A stretch of 64,000 nucleotides of DNA from DATFJT01 sp965230755 (lineage in GTDB: Bacteria; Bacteroidota; Bacteroidia; Chitinophagales; Saprospiraceae), in the NCBI GenBank assembly GCA_965230755.1, contig CBDDLT010000024.1:62001-126000 (forward strand). Reading direction: 5' to 3'. The notes beneath the pieces were generated by a model. That model was not told the origin of the DNA, searched no databases, and saw only the letters and a list, made by a program, of their open reading frames with translations. Both the position numbers and the translations under genes were made by a program. Of this stretch, positions 17,641 through 26,736 are shown one piece after another (position 1 is the stretch's first letter; each line of letters opens with the position of its first letter).

Positions 17641-18675
17641 ATGAAAAGATTTTTACTTTCAATATTTTTATCCCTGGGAATGTTCCTAACTCAAGCGCAG
17701 GATATACACTTTTCCCAGTTTTACGCCTCGCCACTTACCCTTAATCCGGCTTTAACCGGAGTAATGAATTGTAACACTCGAATAACTGCGAATTACCGAA
17801 GTCAGTGGGCTTCAGTACTCAATTCTAATGCTTTCAAAACTTACTCTGTTTCTTATGATCAGAAAATCCCTGTTGGACGTGCTGATTATTTTGGAATAGG
17901 AGGATTGTTCTGGAGCGATGTTGCAGGTCAAGCTGACTTTGGAACAACTACTGGATTGATTTCGCTGAGTTATGCTAAAAAGATGGGTGGTTATCGAAAG
18001 CGAGCGCATTATCTATCTGTTGGAGCCAATGGTGGTATATCGAGCAGAGGAATTGATTTTGTAAAAACCACTTGGGGAGTTCAGTGGAATGGAGACGAGC
18101 AAGATCCAACGATTGATCCTCAAGAGAATTTTAATAACAACTTCTTATTCGCAGATGTTTCTGCAGGAATATTGTGGTTTAGCGTTTTTGATGAGCACAA
18201 TAGTTTCTACTTCGGTGGAGCATACAGTCACTTGAACAGAGCCAATCAGTCTTTCAATGACGATGAGTTTGAAGCTTTATACAGTAAGTTTACAGGTCAT
18301 GCGGGTGGACAATTCTTGATCGCTCCTAAGTTGGGCGTTGTTCCAGGTATTGTAGTCTTTTCTCAAGGACCATCATTCCAAACGAATATTGGAACTAACC
18401 TGAGATTCTTATTAGGAAATAGTAGAAGATCTAATCAGGCGGTTCAGTTTGGTGCTTGGTATCGATTAGCCAATAATAATGTTGGAGACTTGGCCAGCGA
18501 TGCATTGATTTTGACTGGAAGATTTGACTATGAGAATTTCTCACTGGGCTTTTCCTATGACATCAATGTTTCTGACCTTAGTGTTGCGAGTAATGGAAAC
18601 GGAGCTTTCGAATTTTCTATGGTTTATCTAGTATGTGGACCGGAAAGTAGAAATGTTTACTGCCCACGATTCTAA
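17641..18675 (+). CDS. Type IX secretion membrane protein, PorP/SprF family
   Basis: 344 residues from the ATG at 17641, chosen because the signal peptide begins there (KRFLLSIFLSLGMFLTQAQ, cleavage after QAQ). The mature start DIHFSQFYASPLTLNPALTG is the PorP/SprF hallmark, and the body is an outer-membrane barrel rich in alternating aromatic strands. PorP/SprF proteins anchor surface-exported proteins or work with the type IX translocon in gliding. Bacteroidota carry many paralogues, so this need not be the core subunit. It stands alone here, without a neighbouring gldK-N cluster. A terminator-like hairpin follows its stop. Confidence 0.93.
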   Translation: MKRFLLSIFLSLGMFLTQAQDIHFSQFYASPLTLNPALTGVMNCNTRITANYRSQWASVLNSNAFKTYSVSYDQKIPVGRADYFGIGGLFWSDVAGQADFGTTTGLISLSYAKKMGGYRKRAHYLSVGANGGISSRGIDFVKTTWGVQWNGDEQDPTIDPQENFNNNFLFADVSAGILWFSVFDEHNSFYFGGAYSHLNRANQSFNDDEFEALYSKFTGHAGGQFLIAPKLGVVPGIVVFSQGPSFQTNIGTNLRFLLGNSRRSNQAVQFGAWYRLANNNVGDLASDALILTGRFDYENFSLGFSYDINVSDLSVASNGNGAFEFSMVYLVCGPESRNVYCPRF

Positions 18676-18697
18676 GAGAAAAAATATAAGAGATTTG

Positions 18698-18730
18698 GTC
18701 CGGTTCAATATACTATTGTTCCGGACTTTT
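18698..18730 (+). terminator. Intrinsic terminator candidate after the PorP/SprF gene
   Basis: GTCCGG (18698-18703) pairs with CCGGAC (18721-18726); inside, CAATA and TATTG also pair across a small bubble. Four T residues follow at once. It sits 22 bases after the PorP/SprF stop. Confidence 0.6.
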
Positions 18731-18769
18731 GCATTAGATAATATAGCAATCAACCTTAAATAAAAAGTC

Positions 18770-19219
18770 ATGTTTGGATCTAAATCAAAAGAAAATAATC
18801 AGTCAAAAAGTAATGTAAAACCAATCTCCACCCCATCTATCAATTCTCTCGTAACAGGTACCACAGTCGAGGGAACCATCCATTCTGATCACGATATCAG
18901 AATAGACGGAAAAGTCAAAGGAGTAATTAAATGCAAAGCCAAAGTAATCATTGGACCTTCAGGCATAGTTAATGGAGAAATTTATTGTCAAAATGCCATG
19001 GTGGAAGGGACCTTCGAAGGAATTATCAAAGTTCAGGATACACTACAAATCAAGGACAAGGCGAAGGTCGAAGGAGATATCCAAACGGATAAACTTAGCG
19101 TACAGCCAGGAGCTATATTTAATGTGTCATGTGTGATGGACGACAATATGAAGAAGACTCAGAGCAAGCCAAGTCCAAGAGTGACAGACAAAAAGGAAGC
19201 TCATATGGTTAAGTCCTAA
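18770..19219 (+). CDS. Bactofilin (polymer-forming cytoskeletal protein)
   Basis: 149 residues. The central domain (about 25-125) is the bactofilin beta-helix, with repeating turns: SLVTGTTVEGTIHSDHDIRI, DGKVKGVIKCKAKVIIGPSG, VNGEIYCQNAMVEGTFEG. Disordered, charged tails flank it, as usual. Bactofilins self-assemble into filaments without nucleotide and scaffold cell-wall enzymes, often M23 peptidases; an M23 peptidase gene lies 4 kb downstream. It starts a tight run with the AtpZ-like, small membrane and biotinyl genes (9 bases to the next start, then overlaps), so all four are probably one transcript. Confidence 0.93.
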   Translation: MFGSKSKENNQSKSNVKPISTPSINSLVTGTTVEGTIHSDHDIRIDGKVKGVIKCKAKVIIGPSGIVNGEIYCQNAMVEGTFEGIIKVQDTLQIKDKAKVEGDIQTDKLSVQPGAIFNVSCVMDDNMKKTQSKPSPRVTDKKEAHMVKS

Positions 19220-19228
19220 TCAAAGCCA

Positions 19229-19438
19229 ATGAACAAGGCTAATAAATATGCCAAATACAGCTCCTTTGGATTTGAATTGGCGGCAATCACGATAGTTGGG
19301 TATTTTATTGGCAATGCCATTGATGTGCGATTGGGTACGGCAAAGCCATATTTTACCATACTATTTATTTTCGTTTTTATTGTCGCTTCATTCTATCGAC
19401 TCATTAAAAAGCTTGAATCGGAAAACTCTGATGATTAA
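19229..19438 (+). CDS. AtpZ/AtpI-like small membrane protein
   Basis: 69 residues with two membrane helices (about 12-30 and 40-60) separated by a short loop with GNAIDVRLG. This is the pattern of AtpZ/AtpI proteins that precede F-type ATP synthase operons and assist c-ring assembly or Mg transport. In Bacteroidota a bactofilin-AtpZ-AtpB order is common. Here, however, the F0/F1 structural genes do not follow; a biotinyl-domain gene does. It overlaps the next gene by 8 bases. Confidence 0.75.
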   Translation: MNKANKYAKYSSFGFELAAITIVGYFIGNAIDVRLGTAKPYFTILFIFVFIVASFYRLIKKLESENSDD

Positions 19439-19820
19439 GGAGCAGTTTATCAAATGGCATTTGTGGGCCTTAATTTGCTCTGTGGTGTTCTTAGTCATCC
19501 AGTATTTCATTCCTAAGATTAGCATTCACTACTGGATTAGTATTTGGTCTCTGATCTTTTTCTCATTGCTTTCTATCGCACTCTATGTGATATCAATCAA
19601 GTTTATCGATCACGAAAACAAACAGCTGTTTGGGTCTTTGATAATGTTGGAAACATTTTTAAAGATCATCATGGCAGTAGTGTTGGTCTTCGTTTATTAT
19701 AAAATATTTCAACCGGCGAATAAGTATTTCATCATTCCTTTCTTCGCCATTTATTTTATTTTTACTGTTTTCGAAACAATTTTTTTAGTTAGAATCAATA
19801 TTCATGGATCGAAAAAGTAG
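19431..19820 (+). CDS. Small membrane protein of the atp-linked type
   Basis: 129 residues from the ATG at 19431, which overlaps the AtpZ-like stop by 8 bases, a layout typical of translational coupling. Starting upstream would run through the AtpZ coding region and is less likely. Four membrane helices are visible (about 12-30, 34-55, 66-88, 96-118). The size and place, directly after AtpZ, match the poorly characterised membrane protein found before atpB in Bacteroidota, but no family motif can be named. It overlaps the biotinyl gene by 17 bases. Confidence 0.7.
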   Translation: MIKEQFIKWHLWALICSVVFLVIQYFIPKISIHYWISIWSLIFFSLLSIALYVISIKFIDHENKQLFGSLIMLETFLKIIMAVVLVFVYYKIFQPANKYFIIPFFAIYFIFTVFETIFLVRINIHGSKK

Positions 19821-20298
19821 TCAGTATAGGGTCAAAGTGGATGGACATTTTGAAGCGGACATCGATTGGCGGAATATCGAAATCAAAACGATAGACCTGA
19901 ACAATGAACGGCTGTTATTTAGCTATGGAAACATGCATCACGAAGCAGAGTTGGTAGACATGAATCTGCAAAGCAAAAAAATTAGTCTAAGGTTGGATGG
20001 TGAGCTATTCGAGGTGGAAATTCAGGACTCCCTTGACTTGGTTATTGATGAGATGGGATTGAGCAATGTTGATACTAATCTATCCAACGAACTCAAAGCA
20101 CCAATGCCTGGTCAGGTTAAAGAAATCATGGTAAAAGAAGGCCAAGAAATCCAAGAGGGAGATCCCTTGTTGGTTTTGGTGGCCATGAAAATGGAAAATA
20201 TTCTAAAAAGCCCTACTTCAGGGGTCATTTCAGAGATCAAGGTTCAAGCAGAAGACATCGTCAACAAAAATGATGTCCTTGTCTGTTTCGAACAATAA
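19804..20298 (+). CDS. Biotin/lipoyl-domain carrier protein
   Basis: 164 residues. The last about 75 residues form a biotinyl domain with LKAPMPGQVKEIMVKEGQ and the biotinylation motif AMKME (lysine at residue 129). The first about 90 residues resemble the small beta domain that precedes the carrier domain in propionyl- or methylcrotonyl-CoA carboxylase alpha subunits. It would carry biotin between a biotin carboxylase and a carboxyltransferase, or serve a biotin-dependent decarboxylase. No carboxylase gene is adjacent. It closes the run that starts with bactofilin and converges on the PorW gene. Confidence 0.88.
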   Translation: MDRKSSQYRVKVDGHFEADIDWRNIEIKTIDLNNERLLFSYGNMHHEAELVDMNLQSKKISLRLDGELFEVEIQDSLDLVIDEMGLSNVDTNLSNELKAPMPGQVKEIMVKEGQEIQEGDPLLVLVAMKMENILKSPTSGVISEIKVQAEDIVNKNDVLVCFEQ

Positions 20299-20377
20299 AA
20301 ACCTAATTAAGTATAGCTAAAACTCCTCTCCGGCAATAACTTGGCAATAAGCTTGTGAAGATTAAGAATTCAGAGGT

Positions 20378-23143
20378 CTACCTGATATAATTCTTCTGAT
20401 AAAACTGAGCATAAGCATCTACAGACTTAATTTTCATCAACTCCCGATAATTCGCCTGACTTATAGGATAAGCAACAAATGCTTTACCACCCAAAACTTC
20501 TTCCTGCTTTTCTATCAGTACCTGACAGTACTTATCTCCTTCCTTGGCATCTTTGAATTTTCGAATAATCAGCATTGGATTGTCTCCACTGGTATTCATG
20601 AAAATATTCGAGACCTTCAACTTGTCCAATCTAAAGTACTTGTTATTAAAGTTGCTAATACTGACTTTAGCATCATTGGTATTAAGATTGGTATTATCGT
20701 AGGAAATGAGGGTGTAGTGAAGAACCTCAGGTTCATACTTAAAGTTATTATCCGGTAATGCCACCGAACTGGTATCCTGAACCGTCGCCGTTGTATCTGA
20801 AGAAGTGGCAGTATCCTGATTGCCATAGAGACCGAGAACATCTAAAATCTCTTTTGCTCTTTTGCTTTCTTCGGTACCTCGATATTTACCAATAACTTCG
20901 CGTAAAGAGCGTATGTATTCTTGCCGTCCCTTCAGGTTTCCAATACACATCGCTGCAAGTAGTTCAAATTTTGAAGCATAGGTCGTACTAGCTTCGAAAA
21001 TCTCGTCTCTTTTCTTGATTTTAGACAATGCCGTCTGGTATTCACTAGAAGTGAAGTCCGCATAGACTTCGTCGTAGTAATTTTTTACTCGTTGTTCTTT
21101 ATCCAGGGTAAGCGCTAGGAAATCAGGATCTACCAAGGCCTTGGCGTAATTCGTTTCCGGAAACTTCCGGATTATGATATTTTTCTGCTCCTCGCTCTTT
21201 TCGTTTTGTTTTAGATCCTGATAATTCAAATACAAATAAAATCGGGTCTCCAACTCTCTTGGATTGTTGGGGTACTGCTTTAGAAGATCTTCATGTACGT
21301 CAATGGATTTTTCTAATTTTTCCAGACGTTCACGATACAAAATCCCCAACTGAAACATGGCTTCAATTTTTTCAGCTTCGACTTTGGCTTTTTTCGCAGG
21401 ATCATCAGGGATATAACTCAACAACTTATCAATATCTTCATCAGAGAGTATCAGCGATTCGTAAGATTCCGTTTCTATATCATCAAAAATCTCGTCTGAG
21501 CCATAGGAAGAAATTCTCCAAAAATCTTTAAGCTGGATATCCCCCCACTCCTTTTCAAAATACTTTTGACCTTTTTTAATTGCTTTTTCGTCGTATGCGA
21601 AAAAAGAAGATCGAACAGTTGATCGAGATCCAGTACCTACGGCGGATCGCTGAGGGTTAAATCTTGAATCAGTGATCGATTTTCTATTTTTGTTTCGATT
21701 ATTTCGGTTGGCCTCGTTCTGTTTTTGAATTTGGTAGGCCAAATCTCTTCTCTCCTTCTCGCTTAATCCAACCAAGCTGAGTAAGCTATCATTGAGTTGA
21801 ATTATCTCTAGGTTCTTTGCGATATCAGCTAGATTCAAACTATAAGCCTCAACTTCGAAATATCTATCATCCACTTTATTCATGAACATCAATGTACTAT
21901 CGTAATAGTACTTGGCATTCAGATAGTCTTGTCGTTTGTAGTTTAGATCAGCCAAATAATAATACGATTCCGCTAGCTGAGGTTTATCGCCAGAATTATT
22001 TTTAATTGATAGTCCGAAATATTTTTCTGCGTCCGGAAGCCTATTATCTGCAACGGCAAGTTGTGCCATAGCAAAATAAATGTGACCGATGTATTCCTTA
22101 TTCTTTCCATCAACCATCAGTTTTTCAAGGCTTTTCTGGATTTTTTCCGGATCTTCTTTCTGTAATGCCTGCAACTGGATCCCTTTGAGCTGCGCAGCAA
22201 AGACCATATCGTATTTTGGTTTGAACTGGATACAGTCTTCCAGAGCTACCCTGGCTGCGCTGTAATTTTTCAGCTTTGTTTGTAACTGTGCAACAATGAA
22301 GGAATACCTGGCCTTGTCATACTGATCCTTGGAAGTATCAATGGCCTTTTCCAGCTCCGTCACAGCCTCGGCAAGTTCTCCTTGTTTCAAGTGCCATTTC
22401 GCTCTCACAGGATGTTGTAGCCTTTTGATTCGACCTGGCAAATCCTCGTACTTTTCGAATCTGTCCAGTGCTAATTCGGCATAAATGTATTGGTCTAATT
22501 CCACATAAGTATGGGCCAACCAAATCAAATTTTCGTAGAAAGCTGGGATATTATCTACTATGCGGCCATCGTATACCTCATACTGATTGATAGAAGTATA
22601 CTTTACCGGATCTTTTTTCTTAACGGGCTTCTTTTTCCTTCTTTTTTTCTTTTTCTTCTTCTTCTTTTTCTTGTCGGGCTTTATTCTGTTGCCTTCAATT
22701 TTTTCCAGATAACTAGGTGGGTACTTGTTCGAGATGTATTCAAAAGTATTAATGGCATCTTCGTAGTCTTTCTTAACGAAATAACTCTTTCCCATCAATA
22801 AGTATGAATCATCGGTCCAATCACTTGCCGGATGTTTGGTAATTACTGTCGCGAGCTTCTCAATACACTTGTCCATATCGTCATTGTAATTGAGATAGTC
22901 TTCATTGGATGTGAATGGAAATATAGGTATGATTTGGTTGTAGTTGAATCGATAGCCATCATTCAACTGGAATACATCCTCTATCCATATTTCTTTGGCG
23001 TTAAAATAACCATTGAACTTCGCTGTAGTATTTTCGAAAAGTTCACCTGTTGCAGACAGCTCTTCTCTCTTTTTATTTTTACTTCCACTACAAGAAGCAA
23101 GAAGGAACAGAATCGTAAGAGCTGCTATTCCAACATTTTTCAT
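20378..23143 (-). CDS. porW: Type IX secretion periplasmic lipoprotein PorW/SprE
   Basis: 921 residues from the ATG at 23143, chosen since it begins a lipoprotein signal (ILFLLASCSGSKN; lipobox cysteine about residue 20). The body is a long array of TPR-type helical repeats, and the opening segment ENTTAKFNGYFNAKEIW is typical of the SprE/PorW family. This lipoprotein is needed for type IX secretion and gliding and links the translocon to its outer-membrane partners. An unusual lysine/arginine-rich run lies near residues 156-175 (bases about 22627-22675). The C-terminal about 100 residues form a separate domain (MLIIRKFKDAKEGDKY). It is convergent with the biotinyl gene. Confidence 0.9.
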   Translation of the reverse strand: MKNVGIAALTILFLLASCSGSKNKKREELSATGELFENTTAKFNGYFNAKEIWIEDVFQLNDGYRFNYNQIIPIFPFTSNEDYLNYNDDMDKCIEKLATVITKHPASDWTDDSYLLMGKSYFVKKDYEDAINTFEYISNKYPPSYLEKIEGNRIKPDKKKKKKKKKKRRKKKPVKKKDPVKYTSINQYEVYDGRIVDNIPAFYENLIWLAHTYVELDQYIYAELALDRFEKYEDLPGRIKRLQHPVRAKWHLKQGELAEAVTELEKAIDTSKDQYDKARYSFIVAQLQTKLKNYSAARVALEDCIQFKPKYDMVFAAQLKGIQLQALQKEDPEKIQKSLEKLMVDGKNKEYIGHIYFAMAQLAVADNRLPDAEKYFGLSIKNNSGDKPQLAESYYYLADLNYKRQDYLNAKYYYDSTLMFMNKVDDRYFEVEAYSLNLADIAKNLEIIQLNDSLLSLVGLSEKERRDLAYQIQKQNEANRNNRNKNRKSITDSRFNPQRSAVGTGSRSTVRSSFFAYDEKAIKKGQKYFEKEWGDIQLKDFWRISSYGSDEIFDDIETESYESLILSDEDIDKLLSYIPDDPAKKAKVEAEKIEAMFQLGILYRERLEKLEKSIDVHEDLLKQYPNNPRELETRFYLYLNYQDLKQNEKSEEQKNIIIRKFPETNYAKALVDPDFLALTLDKEQRVKNYYDEVYADFTSSEYQTALSKIKKRDEIFEASTTYASKFELLAAMCIGNLKGRQEYIRSLREVIGKYRGTEESKRAKEILDVLGLYGNQDTATSSDTTATVQDTSSVALPDNNFKYEPEVLHYTLISYDNTNLNTNDAKVSISNFNNKYFRLDKLKVSNIFMNTSGDNPMLIIRKFKDAKEGDKYCQVLIEKQEEVLGGKAFVAYPISQANYRELMKIKSVDAYAQFYQKNYIR

Positions 23144-23276
23144 AAAAAATACTTTATTTGCAATCATATAATATTTAACTAGATCACTACTATAGGCAAT
23201 AATCCTTATACCAACGCATTTAAAGGTACAGGAGTATAAAATTCGCGTAAAATTAGGCTATTTTTATTTATTGGGC

Positions 23277-24146
23277 ATGGAAGAGAAAAAAACACGTTGG
23301 CAAGCCATTAAGGAGCGATTGAGGAATACTTACCGCTTGATCATTTTGAACAATGAGACACTTCAAGAGGTGAATACATTTAATCTCAGTGTTCAGAACT
23401 TATATATTGCCGCCTGTAGTCTATTTGTTGCCTTTGCTATACTTTTCTTTTTATTGATTTCTTATACTCCCCTAAAACGGTTAATTCCGGGATATGGGGA
23501 AATTAGTAGTAATCGCGAATTGGTTAAATTGTATAAGCAGGTGGATACACTGGAAAGTGTAGTAGAGAGTCAGCGACTGTATATCGAAAACTTTCGTCAT
23601 TATGTAACGGGAGATATACCGGTACATGAAGACACCGTAGATATTGATTCGGAGTTGAAGACACCGGAGCCAATAGAGCGTGTTGAAGAAGACGAGATAT
23701 TGCGCAAAGAAGTGGAGATGGAACAGCTTTTGAGTCAAGGCCGATCCTTCACAGATAGCCCTAATCGAATAGAGTTCATACATTTTGTAACACCTGTCAA
23801 GGGCACTATTTCTACTTATTTTAAACCGGATATTGAGCATTACGGTGTGGATGTGTTGGCACCAAAAAATACGGTTATTAAAGCAAGTCTGGATGGAATA
23901 GTAATATTTGCGGATTGGACGCTACAGACTGGTAATACCGTTACTATACAGCACGATAATGATATTATCAGTAGTTATAAACACAATTCTACCAATCTGA
24001 AGAAAGTGGGAGACTATGTTCAGGCGGGAGAAGCCATCGCCATCATTGGAAATTCAGGTACCTTATCGAATGGACCTCATCTTCACTTCGAGCTATGGCA
24101 GAATGGAACACCACTGGATCCTTCTGATTATATCAATTTTAACTAG
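23277..24146 (+). CDS. M23-family peptidoglycan endopeptidase, membrane-anchored
   Basis: 289 residues from the ATG at 23277; a TTG two codons earlier is also possible. One membrane helix (about 45-68) is followed by a coiled-coil periplasmic stem and a LytM/M23 domain (about 165-285). The zinc ligands are intact: the histidine and aspartate of HYGVDV (about 188-192) and the last histidine of HLHFE (about 268-270), so it is a predicted active peptidase rather than a degenerate activator. It would cut peptide cross-links in the wall. Its 3' end overlaps the convergent kmo gene by 8 bases. Confidence 0.92.
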   Translation: MEEKKTRWQAIKERLRNTYRLIILNNETLQEVNTFNLSVQNLYIAACSLFVAFAILFFLLISYTPLKRLIPGYGEISSNRELVKLYKQVDTLESVVESQRLYIENFRHYVTGDIPVHEDTVDIDSELKTPEPIERVEEDEILRKEVEMEQLLSQGRSFTDSPNRIEFIHFVTPVKGTISTYFKPDIEHYGVDVLAPKNTVIKASLDGIVIFADWTLQTGNTVTIQHDNDIISSYKHNSTNLKKVGDYVQAGEAIAIIGNSGTLSNGPHLHFELWQNGTPLDPSDYINFN

Positions 24147-25476
24147 AAAAATGCTCCATAACATCTCTGTAGATCTGATCTATGGATGAGGCCTCATTTC
24201 TTTCAATTTTCTCGAATAAGTACTCGTCCTGAGCTCTTCCCAAAGTCATGGCTTCAGAGTAAGGTAGATCCGGCTTAAAAGTAACCAGCGAATATTTAGA
24301 ATAATAGTCAGGATATTGACCCTCTAATTGCATTTCAATCTTTCTCTTTTCAATGAAGCGATGGTCGTCTACATGGTCGCGCATCTCGTAGAAATTATCA
24401 ATGGCAAGATCCGCTATTGCATCGGCATTTATTTTTCTTGATTCGGAAAAAGACATCATAGACTTTTCGAAATCTCCTCCGTGTGCTTCTAAAACTTCCT
24501 CAAATCGGGATACATCTTCGAAGCTTGCATTCATCCCCTGACCATAAAAAGGGACTATGGCGTGGGCTGCATCTCCCATCAAAAGTGATGGTGCATTAGG
24601 CATTTTCCAAGGAGAACATTTGATCGTGGATAAAGAAGAAGTCGGATTACTTCTGAAGTCTTCGATCAGGTCGGGCATTAATTCGACAGCATCGGGAAAA
24701 TAGCGATTGAAAAAGCTGCGAATTTCTTCATCACTGATAAGGCGATCAAAGCCTTCCTCACCATCGAAGGACAAAAACAAGGTCACCGTAAAACTGCCAT
24801 CCATATTGGGTAAGGCAATCAACATAAAATCACCTCTTGGCCATATGTGGAGTGAACCATTGTCCAGTTGGTGTTCTCCATTTTTTCCTGCTGGTATTTC
24901 CAATTCTTTGTAGCCGTGGGTTAGGAAATCCTGGCTATAATCAAATCGTATTCTACCACTCCAGGGCATCATCGATCTGCGTACAGCTGATCCTACTCCA
25001 TCCGTTCCGAATAAGTAATTAAAGCGTTCCTGACTACCATCACGGAAATAAAGAATATTTTGTTCGAAGTCAACGAGGTTCACTCCTTTATCGAAGATTA
25101 CTCGTGCGTTATCGTGTTTGTCTAGCTCATTAATCAACAACTTATTCAGTCCAGGACGGGATATCGAGTTAATGTAATCTGTTGCTCTTCCGGAATACGC
25201 AGAGAACCTTGTAGTTTTATCCAGATTGTGGATCATCCTACCTTTCATGGGGATACATAAAGCTTGAACATCATCATCTAATCCTGCTCTTGATAAGGCA
25301 TTCAATCCACGTGGAGATAAAGCTAAGTTGATAGATCTGCCAGCATCTAATTCTACTTTACGCAGGTCAGGTCTTTTCTCAAAGAGGGACACATCATGGC
25401 CCATTTGAGCCAATCTCAAAGCCAATAAACTGCCACATAATCCCGCTCCTACAACATGTATTTTTTTCGCTTCCAT
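24139..25476 (-). CDS. kmo: Kynurenine 3-monooxygenase
   Basis: 445 residues, an FAD-dependent aromatic hydroxylase that converts L-kynurenine to 3-hydroxykynurenine with NADPH and oxygen. Motifs: the Rossmann dinucleotide loop GAGLCGSLLALRLA near the N-terminus, the DAGRSINLALSPRG segment characteristic of KMO, and the second FAD motif LLMGDAAHAIVPFYGQGMN. No membrane-anchor helix is visible at the C-terminus, as in bacterial enzymes. It is the last gene of the operon with kynureninase (1-base overlap of stop and start) and the ACMSD-like gene. Together these cover the middle of the kynurenine pathway. Confidence 0.96.
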   Translation of the reverse strand: MEAKKIHVVGAGLCGSLLALRLAQMGHDVSLFEKRPDLRKVELDAGRSINLALSPRGLNALSRAGLDDDVQALCIPMKGRMIHNLDKTTRFSAYSGRATDYINSISRPGLNKLLINELDKHDNARVIFDKGVNLVDFEQNILYFRDGSQERFNYLFGTDGVGSAVRRSMMPWSGRIRFDYSQDFLTHGYKELEIPAGKNGEHQLDNGSLHIWPRGDFMLIALPNMDGSFTVTLFLSFDGEEGFDRLISDEEIRSFFNRYFPDAVELMPDLIEDFRSNPTSSLSTIKCSPWKMPNAPSLLMGDAAHAIVPFYGQGMNASFEDVSRFEEVLEAHGGDFEKSMMSFSESRKINADAIADLAIDNFYEMRDHVDDHRFIEKRKIEMQLEGQYPDYYSKYSLVTFKPDLPYSEAMTLGRAQDEYLFEKIERNEASSIDQIYRDVMEHFSS

Positions 25477-26729
25477 CAGATCAATTTTTTAAGTATCTCA
25501 ATGAAGTCAATAATGTCTTCAAATCTATTATACAAGGGCACCGGTGCCATCCTAACCACATTGGGTTCTCTCCAATCCGCAATAATTCCATTTTCAAAAA
25601 AACGATTGTAAAATCTTTTGTCCTTACCTTCAAAAACAAGAGATAGTTGACATCCCCGTTCCTCCGGGTTTTGTGGTGTTATGACATTCAACCCTTCTAT
25701 CTCCGAAGCTTCTAATGCCTTGATCATGAATGCTGTCATTTTTCTACTCTTCTCTACCAGTTTTTCAAATCCGGCTTGCTCAAACACCTTAAGCGAAGCG
25801 AAGATGGCCGCCATTGACAAAATCGGTGGATTACTAAGTTGCCAAGCTTCTACTGTTGGTATAGGATCAAAATCATCTCCCATTAGAAAGCGTGTAGATT
25901 TATTCTGCCCCCACCAACCTTCGAACCTAGGAAGATTTTCATTTTCGTGATGGCGCTCATGCACATAACATCCAGCAAGACTTCCAGGACCAGAATTCAG
26001 GTATTTATAACTGCACCATACGGCGAAATCAGCCCCCGAGTCATGTAAGTTTACCGGAACATTTCCGGCACCATGAGCTAAATCAAATCCGACAACAATT
26101 TTATGTTCGTGTCCCCATTCAACAATTTCCTGGAGAGGATAAAATTGTCCGGTATAATAATTGACTCCACCGATGAGAATCAAGGCCAATTCATCTTTGT
26201 ATTGCTCTATGGTTGCTTTTATTTTTTCCTTAGAGACGACCTCTCCTCGATCGGGCTCCAAATAGATGATATCTTCTTCCGGATTTCCATTATGGTATTC
26301 CACCTGTGATTTTACCGCATAGATGTCGCTTGGAAATGGACTATATTCCATTAAAACCTTTCTGCGATTGCCCTCAGGTCTATAAAAACTAACCATCATA
26401 AGATGAAGATTGACCGTAAGGGAATTCATGACAACCACTTCCGTGTTCTTCGCACCGACCAAGGAAGCCATAGCACTGGTTAGAAATTCATGGTAGGGCA
26501 TCCATGGATTTTTGGCGTGAAGATGTCCTTCAACACCCAAATTAGCCCAGTCTTTTAGTTCCTGCTGAAGAAATTCTGCAGTAAGTTTTGGTTGCAAGCC
26601 AAGAGAATTTCCAGTGAAATAGAGAAAATCATTTCCGTCTGAATCTTTTGGAATATGGAACTGATCTCTGAACGCTCTCAAAGGATCAGAACGGTCCAAT
26701 TCCTGTGCTATTTGTCTGTAATTCTTCAT
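25476..26729 (-). CDS. kynU: Kynureninase
   Basis: 417 residues, a PLP-dependent fold-type I enzyme that cleaves 3-hydroxykynurenine (or kynurenine) to 3-hydroxyanthranilate and alanine. Motifs: YFTGNSLGLQPK at the N-terminus, GVEGHLHAKNPWMPYHEF, VGFDLAHGAGNVP, and the PLP-binding lysine in WCSYKYLNSGPG (about residue 240). Length is normal. Its stop overlaps the kmo start by one base, and the ACMSD-like gene ends 7 bases before its ATG, so the three form one transcript. Confidence 0.97.
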   Translation of the reverse strand: MKNYRQIAQELDRSDPLRAFRDQFHIPKDSDGNDFLYFTGNSLGLQPKLTAEFLQQELKDWANLGVEGHLHAKNPWMPYHEFLTSAMASLVGAKNTEVVVMNSLTVNLHLMMVSFYRPEGNRRKVLMEYSPFPSDIYAVKSQVEYHNGNPEEDIIYLEPDRGEVVSKEKIKATIEQYKDELALILIGGVNYYTGQFYPLQEIVEWGHEHKIVVGFDLAHGAGNVPVNLHDSGADFAVWCSYKYLNSGPGSLAGCYVHERHHENENLPRFEGWWGQNKSTRFLMGDDFDPIPTVEAWQLSNPPILSMAAIFASLKVFEQAGFEKLVEKSRKMTAFMIKALEASEIEGLNVITPQNPEERGCQLSLVFEGKDKRFYNRFFENGIIADWREPNVVRMAPVPLYNRFEDIIDFIEILKKLI

Positions 26730-26736
26730 TCTACTT

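Noticed and set aside
19296..19430. Longer N-terminus of the small membrane protein
   Set aside because: The extension lies wholly inside the AtpZ-like gene in another frame; the ATG at 19431 gives a normal overlap and topology.
22600..22690. Frameshift in the PorW lysine run
   Set aside because: The frame stays open and the family sequence continues on both sides, so no shift is needed.
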